Shown piece by piece: positions 53,148-61,681 of a stretch of DNA of 64,000 bases. The DNA is taken from positions 124,001 to 188,000 of the forward strand of contig CAVUCS010000002.1 in assembly GCA_963740065.1 (NCBI GenBank). Direction: 5' to 3'. Each line of letters opens with the position of its first letter. Within the stretch, counting starts at the first letter, position 1. The DNA is from DASVDE01 sp963740065 (lineage in GTDB: Bacteria > Actinomycetota > Thermoleophilia > Solirubrobacterales > 70-9). The notes under the pieces were generated by a model. It was given only the letters and a program-made list of their open reading frames with translations. It was not told where the DNA came from and searched no databases. The translations under genes and the position numbers were made by a program.

Positions 53148-53816
53148 TCAGGACAACGTCAAATGTTCCACGGCGCTCCCACGTCCAACCAGGACTTCAC
53201 TGACCATAGCCGCTGGGAAGAGGCCGTGTGCGGCTATGCCGGGATCCGCTTCCAGCCGCGCGGCGAGCGCGGTGGGGTCGCCGACTTCGCCGTTGAAGTC
53301 GGCGATCACGCCGGCGTCTGGGCTACGCGGAGCGTCGCGCAGGGCAACCGCGTCGCCGAGGCGGGCCAGGGTGGAGCGCAAGCCGAAGGCGAACAGCTCC
53401 AGCGGGACGGGTGAAACCAGCGCGTCGACCGGCTTGCTGGAATCGGCGATCACGACGAAGCGGTCGGCCGCCGCGGCGACGATCTTCTCGCGCAGGTGGG
53501 CGCCGCCGCCGCCCTTGATCAGCCAGCCGTCCGGAGTCACCTGGTCGGTGCCGTCGATCGCGATGTCGAGCCGCTCCAACGTTCCGAACTCCTCGACTGG
53601 GATGCCGAGCTCCTTCGCCTGCTCCTCGGTGGCGATCGAGGTGGCGACGCAGCGGATGCCGTTCAGCCCTCGGGCGGCGATCGCCGGCAGCAGCAATTCA
53701 ACGGTTGAGCCGGTCCCCAGCCCGACGGCCATCCCGTCTTCGACCAGCTCCGCCGCGGCCTCCGCCGCGATTTGCTTCTCTTCGATCGCCGCGCACTCAC
53801 CGGTGAAACGCGTCAC
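53148..53816 (-). CDS. rpiA: ribose-5-phosphate isomerase A
   Basis: This enzyme interconverts ribose 5-phosphate and ribulose 5-phosphate (222 aa). The VGLGTGSTVELLLPAI phosphate loop, AIDGTDQVTPDGWLIKGGGGAHLREKIVA (aspartate and catalytic glutamate region) and VIADSSKPVD are canonical. It is divergent from the FHA protein gene. Its upstream genes in the island supply its substrate. Confidence 0.96.
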   Translation of the reverse strand: MTRFTGECAAIEEKQIAAEAAAELVEDGMAVGLGTGSTVELLLPAIAARGLNGIRCVATSIATEEQAKELGIPVEEFGTLERLDIAIDGTDQVTPDGWLIKGGGGAHLREKIVAAAADRFVVIADSSKPVDALVSPVPLELFAFGLRSTLARLGDAVALRDAPRSPDAGVIADFNGEVGDPTALAARLEADPGIAAHGLFPAAMVSEVLVGRGSAVEHLTLS

Positions 53817-53848
53817 ATAGGACGCTTTGCGTCTATGCTCGCGAGACG

Positions 53849-54427
53849 ATGGATGCGCGGGTTTGGCTGACGGGAAGCGATGGGGCGCCGATCTCGGTGG
53901 CGCTCGCTGAGCGGACGGTGGTCGGCCGCGATCCCGAGGCGGACATCTCCCTCGATGACGAAGCGGTTTCCTGGCACCACCTCGAGATTGAGGATCGCGG
54001 CGGTGTCTTGATGGCGACCGATCTCGACAGCCGCAACGGCACTGTGTTGAACGGCGAGCCGCTCGACCGGCCGCGGCGGCTGCGCGACGGTGACGTCCTC
54101 ACCCTTGGCGAGCACCGCCTGGAGGTCTCGGACAAGCTGCCCGGGCGGGCCGGCGCCACCGTGCCCGTCGCCGAGCCTTCCGTTCCGCTCAGCGAGGAGG
54201 AGCGGGCAACGGCCACGGCGCTGGTCGCCCCCTACCGCAGTGAGGGCGCCTTCGCCGGTCGCCCCGCCACCCGAGCCGAGATCGCCGAAGCGCTGCACGT
54301 CAGCGAGCGGACCGCCCAGCGCCGCCTCGACGCCCTCGCCGCAAAGCTCGACATTCCCGGCGACTCCGGTCGCGAGCGCCCCCGCCTGATTGCCGCCCGC
54401 GTGATCGAGCTCGGCCTGGACCGCTGA
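53849..54427 (+). CDS. FHA domain protein with C-terminal HTH-like region
   Basis: This 192-residue protein has an N-terminal forkhead-associated domain: RTVVGRDPEADISL, then VSWHHLEIE and DSRNGTVLNGEPL, which binds phosphothreonine. The C-terminal part (residues 110-190) contains TRAEIAEALHVSERTAQRRLDALAAKL, a helix-turn-helix-like segment. It may link Ser/Thr kinase signals to DNA binding; a Ser/Thr kinase gene lies 2.1 kb downstream. The stop codon falls in the next palindrome. Confidence 0.9.
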   Translation: MDARVWLTGSDGAPISVALAERTVVGRDPEADISLDDEAVSWHHLEIEDRGGVLMATDLDSRNGTVLNGEPLDRPRRLRDGDVLTLGEHRLEVSDKLPGRAGATVPVAEPSVPLSEEERATATALVAPYRSEGAFAGRPATRAEIAEALHVSERTAQRRLDALAAKLDIPGDSGRERPRLIAARVIELGLDR

Positions 54428-54473
54428 GTTTGTCGTTTGGGGTCATATTGCCCTCCAAACGACAAACTCAGCG
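54422..54473. repeat. 52-bp palindrome, variable stem
   Basis: This has a perfect 19-bp stem, arm CGCTGAGTTTGTCGTTTGG, around a 14-base loop containing TCATATTG (TATG on the other strand). The left arm includes the FHA gene's stop codon. Compared with the palindrome at 41158, three of the outer 16 positions differ and all three are compensated. Confidence 0.9.
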
Positions 54474-54594
54474 TGGGGTAGTGGCTCGGAGCGGGCCAAA
54501 CGTGGCCCGATGGGCGTCGCCGTTGTCGTTGGCGCGCCCGCCTTGGGCCAGCAGCATCGGTTGAGCAACCGCAACCGACCCGAAAGGGACCTCA

Positions 54595-55674
54595 ATGCTC
54601 AACCGAACGCTTCTCATCTCGCTTCTTGCCCTCTGCGCGCTGGCGATTCCCGCCGGCGCCTCGGCGGCGTCCGCCGATTCCGGCGCGGTCGTCTTCTCTC
54701 GCGCGGTCGTCGATGCCGACGGCGTCGAGGGTGGTCTCTATGCCGCTCGCAACCACCATCTCAACCAGCTCACCGAAGACCCGACCGACAGCCAGCCCAA
54801 TTTCTCCGCCGATGGCCGCACGATCGCCTTCGTTCGCGGTGGCGACATCTGGGCGATGCGGGCCGACGGCTCCGGGCAGCATGTCCTGACCTCCGGCGCC
54901 GACCTCGACGGGCGGCCGCTGGTTTCGCCAAATGGTCGCTACGTCGTCTTCGAGCGCCGCTCGGCCGCGGACGCGCCGCGCGACCTCTACACGGTGCGGA
55001 TCGGTGGCGGCGAAGCTCGCTCGCTCGCTTCCTCGCCGGTCGACGAGCGCGAGGCGACATTCGCCCCCGACGGCTCCGCGATCGCCTTCGTCCGCGCCGT
55101 CGCAGCCGCCGACGGCAGCGCACGGGACGATGTCTTCTCGGTTCGCCCGACGGGATCTCGTTTGCGGCGGCTTACGCGCACCGCCGGGATCGACGAGTTC
55201 GCGCCGCGCTGGTTCGCCCGCGGCAGAGGCATCGTCTTCAGCCGCGGCAAGTCCGGCGACGGGCCCGGCGCCTACGCCGACGTCTACATCATGCGCAGCA
55301 ACGGTCGCAAGGTCCGCCCGCTGGTTCGTGGCGCCGGCTCGGCTTTCGTCGAGGACGTCGGCAACAACGGCAGGGGGATGCTCCTCTTCCGCCGCGACCA
55401 GGGTCTCTGGGTTAAGCGGATCGGATATGGGCGCGCCCGCAAACTGACCGAGGTCGCCGACGGCTCCGCCACCAACGCCGTCTTCTCCTCGGACGGCCGC
55501 AGGGTCGCCGCTTTCGTCGCCACAGATGAGGACGAGTCGCTCTCCTCGCTCGACGTCCGCACCGGTCGCGCCACCAACCTCGCCTACGGCTTCCACCTGG
55601 CCGACGGCGAGGTCGCGTCGACGGTCGGCCCGGTGATCGCCTGGCAGCCGGTTCGCCAGGCTCGCCGCCACTAA
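54595..55674 (+). CDS. secreted TolB-like beta-propeller (PD40) protein
   Basis: This 359-residue protein has a signal peptide (residues 1-23) and repeats of the PD40/TolB type, such as PNFSADGRTIAFVRGGDIWAM, FAPDGSAIAFVRAV and VFSSDGRRVAAF. There is no catalytic domain. The ribosome site AAAGGGA lies seven bases before the ATG. It is probably a periplasm-like or wall-side binding protein. The 120 bases upstream hold small hairpins (GGGCCA-AACG-TGGCCC). A strong terminator-like hairpin follows. Confidence 0.88.
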   Translation: MLNRTLLISLLALCALAIPAGASAASADSGAVVFSRAVVDADGVEGGLYAARNHHLNQLTEDPTDSQPNFSADGRTIAFVRGGDIWAMRADGSGQHVLTSGADLDGRPLVSPNGRYVVFERRSAADAPRDLYTVRIGGGEARSLASSPVDEREATFAPDGSAIAFVRAVAAADGSARDDVFSVRPTGSRLRRLTRTAGIDEFAPRWFARGRGIVFSRGKSGDGPGAYADVYIMRSNGRKVRPLVRGAGSAFVEDVGNNGRGMLLFRRDQGLWVKRIGYGRARKLTEVADGSATNAVFSSDGRRVAAFVATDEDESLSSLDVRTGRATNLAYGFHLADGEVASTVGPVIAWQPVRQARRH

Positions 55675-55686
55675 GCGCGGATATGC

Positions 55687-55720
55687 CGGGAGCCGGGCGC
55701 GGCGACGCGCCCGGCTCCCG
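55687..55720 (+). terminator. terminator-like hairpin after the TolB-like gene
   Basis: A perfect 14-bp GC-rich stem GGGAGCCGGGCGCG (plus one outer C-G pair) closes on a GCGA tetraloop, a stable GNRA-type loop. It lies 13 bases after the stop. There is no T-run, but such tail-less hairpins are common in actinobacteria. Confidence 0.65.
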
Positions 55721-55757
55721 CGCTTCGCGTGCGCGGCCTATAGCCTGCGCTCGCCCA

Positions 55758-56501
55758 ATGCCGTCCCAGCCGAAGATCGTTCTCCACGCCGTCCCCTTCT
55801 CGCACCCGGTCCTTGCGGTGAGCGGCGCCCTCGACTATCTCGACCTTGAGTACGAGACGGTGCAGCTGGTCCTCGGCAAGCAGGCCGAGGAGGTTGAGCG
55901 CATCTATGGCGAGGGGCGCAAGACCGTGCCCGGGCTGTTGGTGGACGACGAGCCGGCGCACGGTACGGCTGCGGTTTTCTCGCGCATCGACGAGTTGCGG
56001 CCGGACGGCGGTCTCTATCCGGCCGCGGTCGCGGATGCCGTGCGCGAGGCGGAGGCCGGCCTCGCGCAGGAGATTCAGCAGACCGCGCGGGTGCTCTCCT
56101 TCGGGGCGCTGTATTTCCGCCCGGAGTCGATGGGCACGTTCTCGGGAATTGACCAGCTCGACCCGCGCGGGGTCGACTTCGCGATCAAGTCGGTGCGCGC
56201 CGCCTGGCGCTACCTCGGAATCACCGCCGAGCTGGTCCACGCCACCCTGCAGGAGCTTCCGAAGCAGCTCGACGCGGTGGACGCCCTCGCCGACATTGGA
56301 GCGATCGGCGGCGAAGTCCCCACCGCGGCCGACTTCCAGCTCGGCTCCACGCTGCACCTGCTCGATCAGATCGCCGATCTGCGCCCGCTGCTCGCCGACC
56401 GCCCCGCGGGCGCGCTCGCTCCCGCCTGGTTCGAGAAAGGCGCGGGCGACATCACGGCCGGCGCTTTCCCGCCCGGCTGGGTCCCGGCGCCCGGTCGATA
56501 G
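55758..56501 (+). CDS. glutathione S-transferase-like protein
   Basis: This 247-residue protein starts with a thioredoxin-like beta-alpha-beta unit, IVLHAVPFSHPVLAVSGALDYL, with VPGLLVDDEPAHGTAAVFSRIDE, the cis-proline region. An all-helical C-terminal domain follows (DAVREAEAGLAQEI onward). The active-site cysteine or tyrosine of GSTs is not obvious: the N-terminal motif has SHP. Actinobacteria often lack glutathione, so another thiol or a structural role is possible. Confidence 0.85.
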   Translation: MPSQPKIVLHAVPFSHPVLAVSGALDYLDLEYETVQLVLGKQAEEVERIYGEGRKTVPGLLVDDEPAHGTAAVFSRIDELRPDGGLYPAAVADAVREAEAGLAQEIQQTARVLSFGALYFRPESMGTFSGIDQLDPRGVDFAIKSVRAAWRYLGITAELVHATLQELPKQLDAVDALADIGAIGGEVPTAADFQLGSTLHLLDQIADLRPLLADRPAGALAPAWFEKGAGDITAGAFPPGWVPAPGR

Positions 56502-56535
56502 CCGCTCCAGCCCCGGGCGAAGGTATAACCGCCTC

Positions 56536-58350
56536 GTGGCGGAACCCGCAATCGGCTCGGCGCTCGGCGGCTATCGCATCGATGCGCTGATCGCGCGCGG
56601 CGGGATGGGGGTCGTCTACCGGGCTACGCACCTGGCGCTGGACCGGCCGGTGGCGCTGAAGGTGATCGCCGCACATCTCGCCGCCGACGACGGGTTTCGC
56701 AGTCGCTTTCTGCGCGAGTCGCGCCTCGCCGCGCGCCTCGACCACCCCAACGTGGTGCCGGTTTTCGACGCTCGCGAAGAGGACGGCGAGCTGATCGTCG
56801 CGATGCGCCTGGTCGAGGGCGGCGACCTGAAGAGAGCGATCGACCGTGAGGGACCGCTGGCGCCCGATCGCGCGATCGAACTTCTGGGGCAGATCGCCGC
56901 CGCGTTGGACGCCGCTCACGCCGCCGGGATCGTCCATCGTGACGTCAAGCCGCACAACATCCTCGTCGATGGCGACCGCGCCTACCTCTCCGACTTTGGC
57001 CTCGCCAAGGCCGCCGGCGACTCCGGCCTGCTCAGCGAGGCCTCGGTGGTCGGCACCGCCCAGTACATGTCGCCCGAGCAGTGGCGGGGTGAGCAGATCG
57101 GCCCCGCCGCCGACGTCTACTCGCTCGGTTGCGTCCTCTATGAGGCACTGACGGGGGTCGTTCCCTACGCGCGTCGCGAGGGCGATGCTGAGCCGCGCAT
57201 GCCGAGAGGGTTGGACCAGGTGATCGAGCGGGCGGTCTCACCCGACGCCGATGCTCGCTACCAGAGCGCGGGGGAGTTGATCGAAGCCGCCCGCGAGCAT
57301 CAAGGGGCTACGCCGGCCCCGACGCTCGTCCTTTCCGAGACTCCCGGCAGGAAGACCGCGGTGCTCTCTGAGGAGAGCGGTCGGCGCGGCTTTCGCGAGT
57401 GGCTTGGCGCGAAGGCGAAGAGCGCGGCGATCACCGTCGGCGGCATCCTCGTCGTGATCCTCGTGGCCTTCGTTGCCCAGAAGCTCTTCGGAGGCGGCGA
57501 TGTCTCCGTTTCCGACCCGATTCCGATCGGCAAGGGCCCACTGAGGGTCGCGGTCGGCGCCCGCTCTGTCTGGGTGACCAGCGCCGGCGACGGAACTCTT
57601 TCCCGGATCGATCTTGCGACCGAGGGAGTCGCGGGAAGACCGCTGCACCTCGGACGGGGAATCGCCGGTGTTGCCGTCGGCGAAGGCTCGGTCTGGGTCA
57701 CCAGTTCCCGCACCGGCGAAGTCCTGCGGGTCGACGGGGATGCCGGCGCCGTTGAGGACCGGATCGATGTAGGCGGGCGCCCGGGCGCGATTGCCTTTGG
57801 CGGCGGCAGGGTTTGGGTCGCCGACCAAGCCGGCGGGGGAATAGTCGCGATCAACGCAGTCGGCGGGCGAGTGTTCAAGCGCGGCATCGCTCCCCACGTC
57901 GCGCCCCTGCGGCTCGCCGTCGGCGCGGGCGGCCTCTGGGTCAGCAGCGCCGAGACCGGCAACGTGCGCCGGGTCGACCTTGGCGACGCCCTCGCCGCCG
58001 ACCCGATCGCCGTCGGGCGCGGCCCCTCGGGAGTCACCGTCGGCGGCGGCGTGGTCTGGGTCGCCAACAGCCGCGGCGACAGCGTCACCCGCGTCGATCC
58101 GGCGACGAGGACGCTGCTCGGAGAACCGATCGCCGTCGGCGATCGCCCGGGGGGCATCGACGCCGGCACCACCGCGGTCTGGGTCGCCAACTCCGCCGAC
58201 GGCACCGTTACCCGGATCGATATCGAAAACGGAGAAACCGAGGGCGACCCGATCTCCGTCGGCGCCGATCCTGGCGCAATCGCTGTCGGCTCGGAAGCGG
58301 TCTGGGTAGCCAACAATGGCGACGGCACCGTTACCCGGATCGAACCGTAG
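56536..58350 (+). CDS. receptor-type Ser/Thr protein kinase with YVTN-like beta-propeller
   Basis: This is a 604-residue membrane kinase. The kinase domain (residues about 10-260) has GYRIDALIARGGMGVVYRA (P-loop), PVALKV (lysine), IVHRDVKPHNILVDG, DFGLAK and GTAQYMSPEQWRG. One helix at about 296-318 (ITVGGILVVILVAFVAQ) leads to an extracellular propeller of repeats ending in VWVTS or VWVAN, of YVTN/NHL style as in mycobacterial PknD. The start is a GTG at 56536. It precedes tkt-tal-pgi; a regulatory link is only suggested. The family B repeat begins at its stop codon. Confidence 0.93.
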   Translation: MAEPAIGSALGGYRIDALIARGGMGVVYRATHLALDRPVALKVIAAHLAADDGFRSRFLRESRLAARLDHPNVVPVFDAREEDGELIVAMRLVEGGDLKRAIDREGPLAPDRAIELLGQIAAALDAAHAAGIVHRDVKPHNILVDGDRAYLSDFGLAKAAGDSGLLSEASVVGTAQYMSPEQWRGEQIGPAADVYSLGCVLYEALTGVVPYARREGDAEPRMPRGLDQVIERAVSPDADARYQSAGELIEAAREHQGATPAPTLVLSETPGRKTAVLSEESGRRGFREWLGAKAKSAAITVGGILVVILVAFVAQKLFGGGDVSVSDPIPIGKGPLRVAVGARSVWVTSAGDGTLSRIDLATEGVAGRPLHLGRGIAGVAVGEGSVWVTSSRTGEVLRVDGDAGAVEDRIDVGGRPGAIAFGGGRVWVADQAGGGIVAINAVGGRVFKRGIAPHVAPLRLAVGAGGLWVSSAETGNVRRVDLGDALAADPIAVGRGPSGVTVGGGVVWVANSRGDSVTRVDPATRTLLGEPIAVGDRPGGIDAGTTAVWVANSADGTVTRIDIENGETEGDPISVGADPGAIAVGSEAVWVANNGDGTVTRIEP

Positions 58351-58463
58351 GGGACCATCCCGGTAGGGGTGGAACGTCTTGTACTTTTTCGCGACAGCCG
58401 CTCGCGGTAAGCCGCAAACGTTCCTCGAAAAAGTTAAGTGGAACCCCTACCGGGATGGTCCCC
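58350..58463. repeat. structured 115-bp repeat, family B, copy 3
   Basis: The outer stem is GGGGACCATCCCGG (58350-58363) with CCGGGATGGTCCCC (58450-58463). The core matches copy 2 closely, but GGAACG (58371) replaces GGAGCG, and both potential partners have changed accordingly: CGTTCC at 58419 and the TTAAGT step near 58435. It lies between two co-directional genes, starting at the kinase stop codon, 38 bases before tkt. Confidence 0.92.
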
Positions 58464-58501
58464 CCGAGCGACGCTTGAATCGCTAGGGTCGGAACTCGGT
58501 C

Positions 58502-60541
58502 ATGGCCCGCGACACCGACCAACTCTGCATCAACACGATCCGCACGCTGTCGATCGACGCGATCCAGAAGGCGAACTCCGGCCACCCGGGCACTCCGATG
58601 GCGTTGGCGCCGACCGCCTACACGCTCTGGCAGCGCTTCCTCCGCTTCGACCCGGCAGATCCGATCTGGCCCAACCGCGACCGCTTCGTCCTCTCCGCCG
58701 GGCACGCCTCGATGCTGCTCTACGCGCTGCTGCACCTGGCGGGGGTGAGAGCCGTCGACCCCGATTACGAGGTGGTGGGCGAGCCGGCGGTCTCCCTCAA
58801 GGACATCGAGAGCTTCCGCCAGCTCGACTCGCGCGCACCGGGCCATCCCGAGTACCGCTGGACCTCGGGGGTGGAGACGACGACCGGCCCGCTGGGCCAG
58901 GGGATCGCGACTTCGGTCGGGATGGCGATCGCCTCAAAGTGGCAGGGCGCCCGCTACGGCGCCGACCTCTTTGACTTCGACGTCTACGCGGTCGCCGGCG
59001 ACGGCTGCTTCATGGAAGGGGTCTCGAACGAGGCTGCCTCCATCGCCGGTCACCTCAAGCTGGACAACCTCTGCTGGATCTACGACAACAACCACATCAC
59101 GATCGACGGCAGAACCCACCTCGCCTACGACGACGACGTCTCCGCTCGCTTCATGGGCTACGGCTGGAACGTGACCCGGGTTGGCGACGCCAACGACACC
59201 GAGTTGATCGCTCGCGCCTTCGAGGAGTTCAAGGCCGAGGAGGGTCGCCCGACGCTGATCGTCGTCGACAGCCACATCGGCTGGGGGTCTCCGCACAAGC
59301 AGGACACCGCCGCCGCGCACGGAGAGCCGCTCGGCGAGGAGGAGGTGCGGGAGACCAAGCGCGCCTATGGCTGGCCCGAGGACGCGCAGTTCCTCGTCCC
59401 CGACGGCGTCAAGGAGCACTTTGCCGCCGGGATCGGGGCGCGCGGCGGCGAGCTGAACGCCGAGTGGGAGTCGAAGCTGGCCTCATACGCGGGGGACAAC
59501 GCCGACCTCGCCGCCGAGATCGAGGCGATGGGGAAGCGTGAGCTGCCCGACGGCTGGGACGCCGCGATCCCCTCCTTCGAGCCCGACGAGAAGGGGCTCG
59601 CGACCCGCAAGGCCTCCCAGAAGGTGGAGAACGCGATCGCCGAGCGACTGCCCTGGCTACTCGCGGGCTCCGCCGACCTCACCGACTCGACCTCGGTCCG
59701 ACTCGACTTCGACGGCGCCGCCGACTTTGAGCCCGGCGCGTTCGCCGGTCGCCAGCTCCACTATGGGATCCGCGAGCACGAGTCGGCGGCGATCTCCAAC
59801 GGCCTCTCGCTCTCCAAGCTGCGGCCGCTCTGGTCCACCTACCTCACCTTCTCCGACTACGCCCGCCCCGCGATTCGCCTCTCGGCGCTGATGGAGCTGC
59901 CGGTGATCCATCTCTTCACCCATGACTCGATCGGTCTCGGCGAGGATGGGCCGACCCACCAACCGGTTGAGCAGCTCGCCTCGCTGCGGGCGATCCCCGG
60001 CCTCGACGTGATCCGCCCCGCCGACGCCAACGAGGTCGCCGAGGCTTGGCGGGTGGCGATCGACCGCAGCCGGCAGCCGGTCGCCCTCGTCCTCACTCGT
60101 CAGAACGTGCCGGTGCTGGACCGCTCGCGCTATGCCTCCGCCGAGGGCACCCGCCGCGGCGGCTACGTGCTCGCCGACGCTGAGGGCGGCGATCCGGAGG
60201 TAATCCTGATTGCCACCGGCAGCGAGGTCGCGCTGGCGATCGCAGCACACGAGGAGCTGAGCGCCGACGGCGTTCGCTCCCGCGTGGTGAGTCTCCCCTG
60301 CTGGGAGCTGTTCGACCGCCAAGATGCCGCCTACCGCGACGAGGTCCTGCCGCCGAGCGTTACGGCACGGGTCTCCGTCGAGGAAGCGTCGACCCTCGGC
60401 TGGGATCGCTACGTTGGCCTTGAGGGAACGAAGATCGGGATGCACACTTTCGGCACTTCGGCCCCGCTGAAGGACGTCCAAACCAAGTTCGGCTTCACCC
60501 CCGACCGGGTGGCCGAAGCCGCAAAGGAGCTGCTGACATGA
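58502..60541 (+). CDS. tkt: transketolase
   Basis: This thiamine diphosphate enzyme of the non-oxidative pentose phosphate pathway has 679 aa. It starts with the HTIRTLSIDAIQKANSGHPG-type region (here INTIRTLSIDAIQKANSGHP), then GPLGQGIATSVGMAIA, the cofactor motif GDGCFMEGVSNEAASIAG with YDNNHITIDG, and the C-terminal FTHDSIGLGEDGPTHQPVEQ, all canonical. The ATG at 58502 lies 38 bases after a family B repeat. It overlaps tal by four bases. Confidence 0.97.
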   Translation: MARDTDQLCINTIRTLSIDAIQKANSGHPGTPMALAPTAYTLWQRFLRFDPADPIWPNRDRFVLSAGHASMLLYALLHLAGVRAVDPDYEVVGEPAVSLKDIESFRQLDSRAPGHPEYRWTSGVETTTGPLGQGIATSVGMAIASKWQGARYGADLFDFDVYAVAGDGCFMEGVSNEAASIAGHLKLDNLCWIYDNNHITIDGRTHLAYDDDVSARFMGYGWNVTRVGDANDTELIARAFEEFKAEEGRPTLIVVDSHIGWGSPHKQDTAAAHGEPLGEEEVRETKRAYGWPEDAQFLVPDGVKEHFAAGIGARGGELNAEWESKLASYAGDNADLAAEIEAMGKRELPDGWDAAIPSFEPDEKGLATRKASQKVENAIAERLPWLLAGSADLTDSTSVRLDFDGAADFEPGAFAGRQLHYGIREHESAAISNGLSLSKLRPLWSTYLTFSDYARPAIRLSALMELPVIHLFTHDSIGLGEDGPTHQPVEQLASLRAIPGLDVIRPADANEVAEAWRVAIDRSRQPVALVLTRQNVPVLDRSRYASAEGTRRGGYVLADAEGGDPEVILIATGSEVALAIAAHEELSADGVRSRVVSLPCWELFDRQDAAYRDEVLPPSVTARVSVEEASTLGWDRYVGLEGTKIGMHTFGTSAPLKDVQTKFGFTPDRVAEAAKELLT

Positions 60542-61617
60542 AGCCGACCGAGCAACTGCATGAGATCGGACAGAGCCTCTGGCTCGACAACATCACCCGC
60601 GCGATGCTCGCCGACGGGACGCTCGCTCGTTACATCGACGAGCTCTCGGTCACCGGCCTCACCTCCAACCCGACGATCTTCGACAAGGCGCTCGCCGGCG
60701 GCGATTCCTACGACGAGCAGATTGCCGCCGACGGCCCGGCCGCCGCTTCCCCCGAGGAGCTCTTTTTCGAGCTGGCGATCGCCGACCTGCGCGGCGCGGC
60801 CGACCTCTTCGCGCCGGTCCACGCCCGCACCGACGGCGTCGACGGCTTCGTATCCCTCGAGGTGTCGCCGCTGCTTGCCGACGACACCGCGGGGACGATC
60901 GAGCAGGCGGCGCAACTCCACGCCAAGGCCGATCGCGACAACCTCTTCATCAAGATCCCCGGCACCGAGGCCGGTCACGCCGCGATCGAGGACTCGATCT
61001 TCGCCGGCATCCCCGTCAACGTCACCCTGCTCTTCTCGACTGAGCATTACATCGGCGCCGCCGAGGCTTACATGCGGGGAGTGGAGCGCCGGATCGAGGC
61101 CGGGCTCGACCCCAACGTCGCCTCAGTCGCCTCGCTCTTCGTCAGCCGCTGGGATGTCGCCGTGGCCGACGAGGCCCCCGGGGAGCTGCGCAACCGGCTC
61201 GGCATCGCTGTCGGCGGTCACTGTTTCCGCGCCTACCACCAGCTGCTCGACTCCGAACGCTGGCAGCGCCTGCTCAATGAAGGCGCCCGTCCGCAACGGT
61301 TGCTCTGGGCCAGCACCGGGACCAAGGACCCCGACGCATCGGACACCCTCTACATCGAGGGGCTCGCCTCACCGCTGACCGTCAACACGATGCCGGAGCC
61401 GACCCTGCTCGCCTTCGCCGACCACGGCAGCCTCGGCGATTTGGTCCCGCCCGATGGCGGCGACGCCGACGATCTCCTCGCCCAGTTCGAGGCGGCGGGC
61501 ATCGGCATCGACGCCCTCGCCGCGCGCCTCCAGGAAGAGGGCAAGGAGAGCTTCGTCAAGTCCTGGCGGGATCTGCTCTCGACGATCGAGTCGAAGACGG
61601 GGGCGCCGAGCGCATGA
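60538..61617 (+). CDS. tal: transaldolase
   Basis: This enzyme transfers dihydroxyacetone units between sugar phosphates (359 aa, the longer actinobacterial form). Landmarks are LWLDNITRAMLADG, TGLTSNPTIFDKAL, the catalytic lysine in NLFIKIPGTEAG, and VNVTLLFSTEHYIGAAEAYMRG. The start overlaps the tkt stop (ATGA), giving translational coupling. A 51-bp palindrome separates it from pgi. Confidence 0.97.
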   Translation: MKPTEQLHEIGQSLWLDNITRAMLADGTLARYIDELSVTGLTSNPTIFDKALAGGDSYDEQIAADGPAAASPEELFFELAIADLRGAADLFAPVHARTDGVDGFVSLEVSPLLADDTAGTIEQAAQLHAKADRDNLFIKIPGTEAGHAAIEDSIFAGIPVNVTLLFSTEHYIGAAEAYMRGVERRIEAGLDPNVASVASLFVSRWDVAVADEAPGELRNRLGIAVGGHCFRAYHQLLDSERWQRLLNEGARPQRLLWASTGTKDPDASDTLYIEGLASPLTVNTMPEPTLLAFADHGSLGDLVPPDGGDADDLLAQFEAAGIGIDALAARLQEEGKESFVKSWRDLLSTIESKTGAPSA

Positions 61618-61626
61618 CCCAACCGA

Positions 61627-61677
61627 CGTTCCGCTGCGACTTATCCCTGTATGTCAGGGATAAGTCGCAGCGGAAGG
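61627..61677. repeat. 51-bp palindromic repeat, family A, at the pgi start
   Basis: This is the best-preserved family A copy: a flawless 21-bp stem (arm TTCCGCTGCGACTTATC then CCTG) around the loop TATGT. Its right end reads GGAAGG instead of GGAACG, and this GGAAGG lies four bases before the pgi ATG, acting as its apparent ribosome binding site. When folded, most of that site would be base-paired. Confidence 0.93.
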
Positions 61678-61681
61678 CTTC

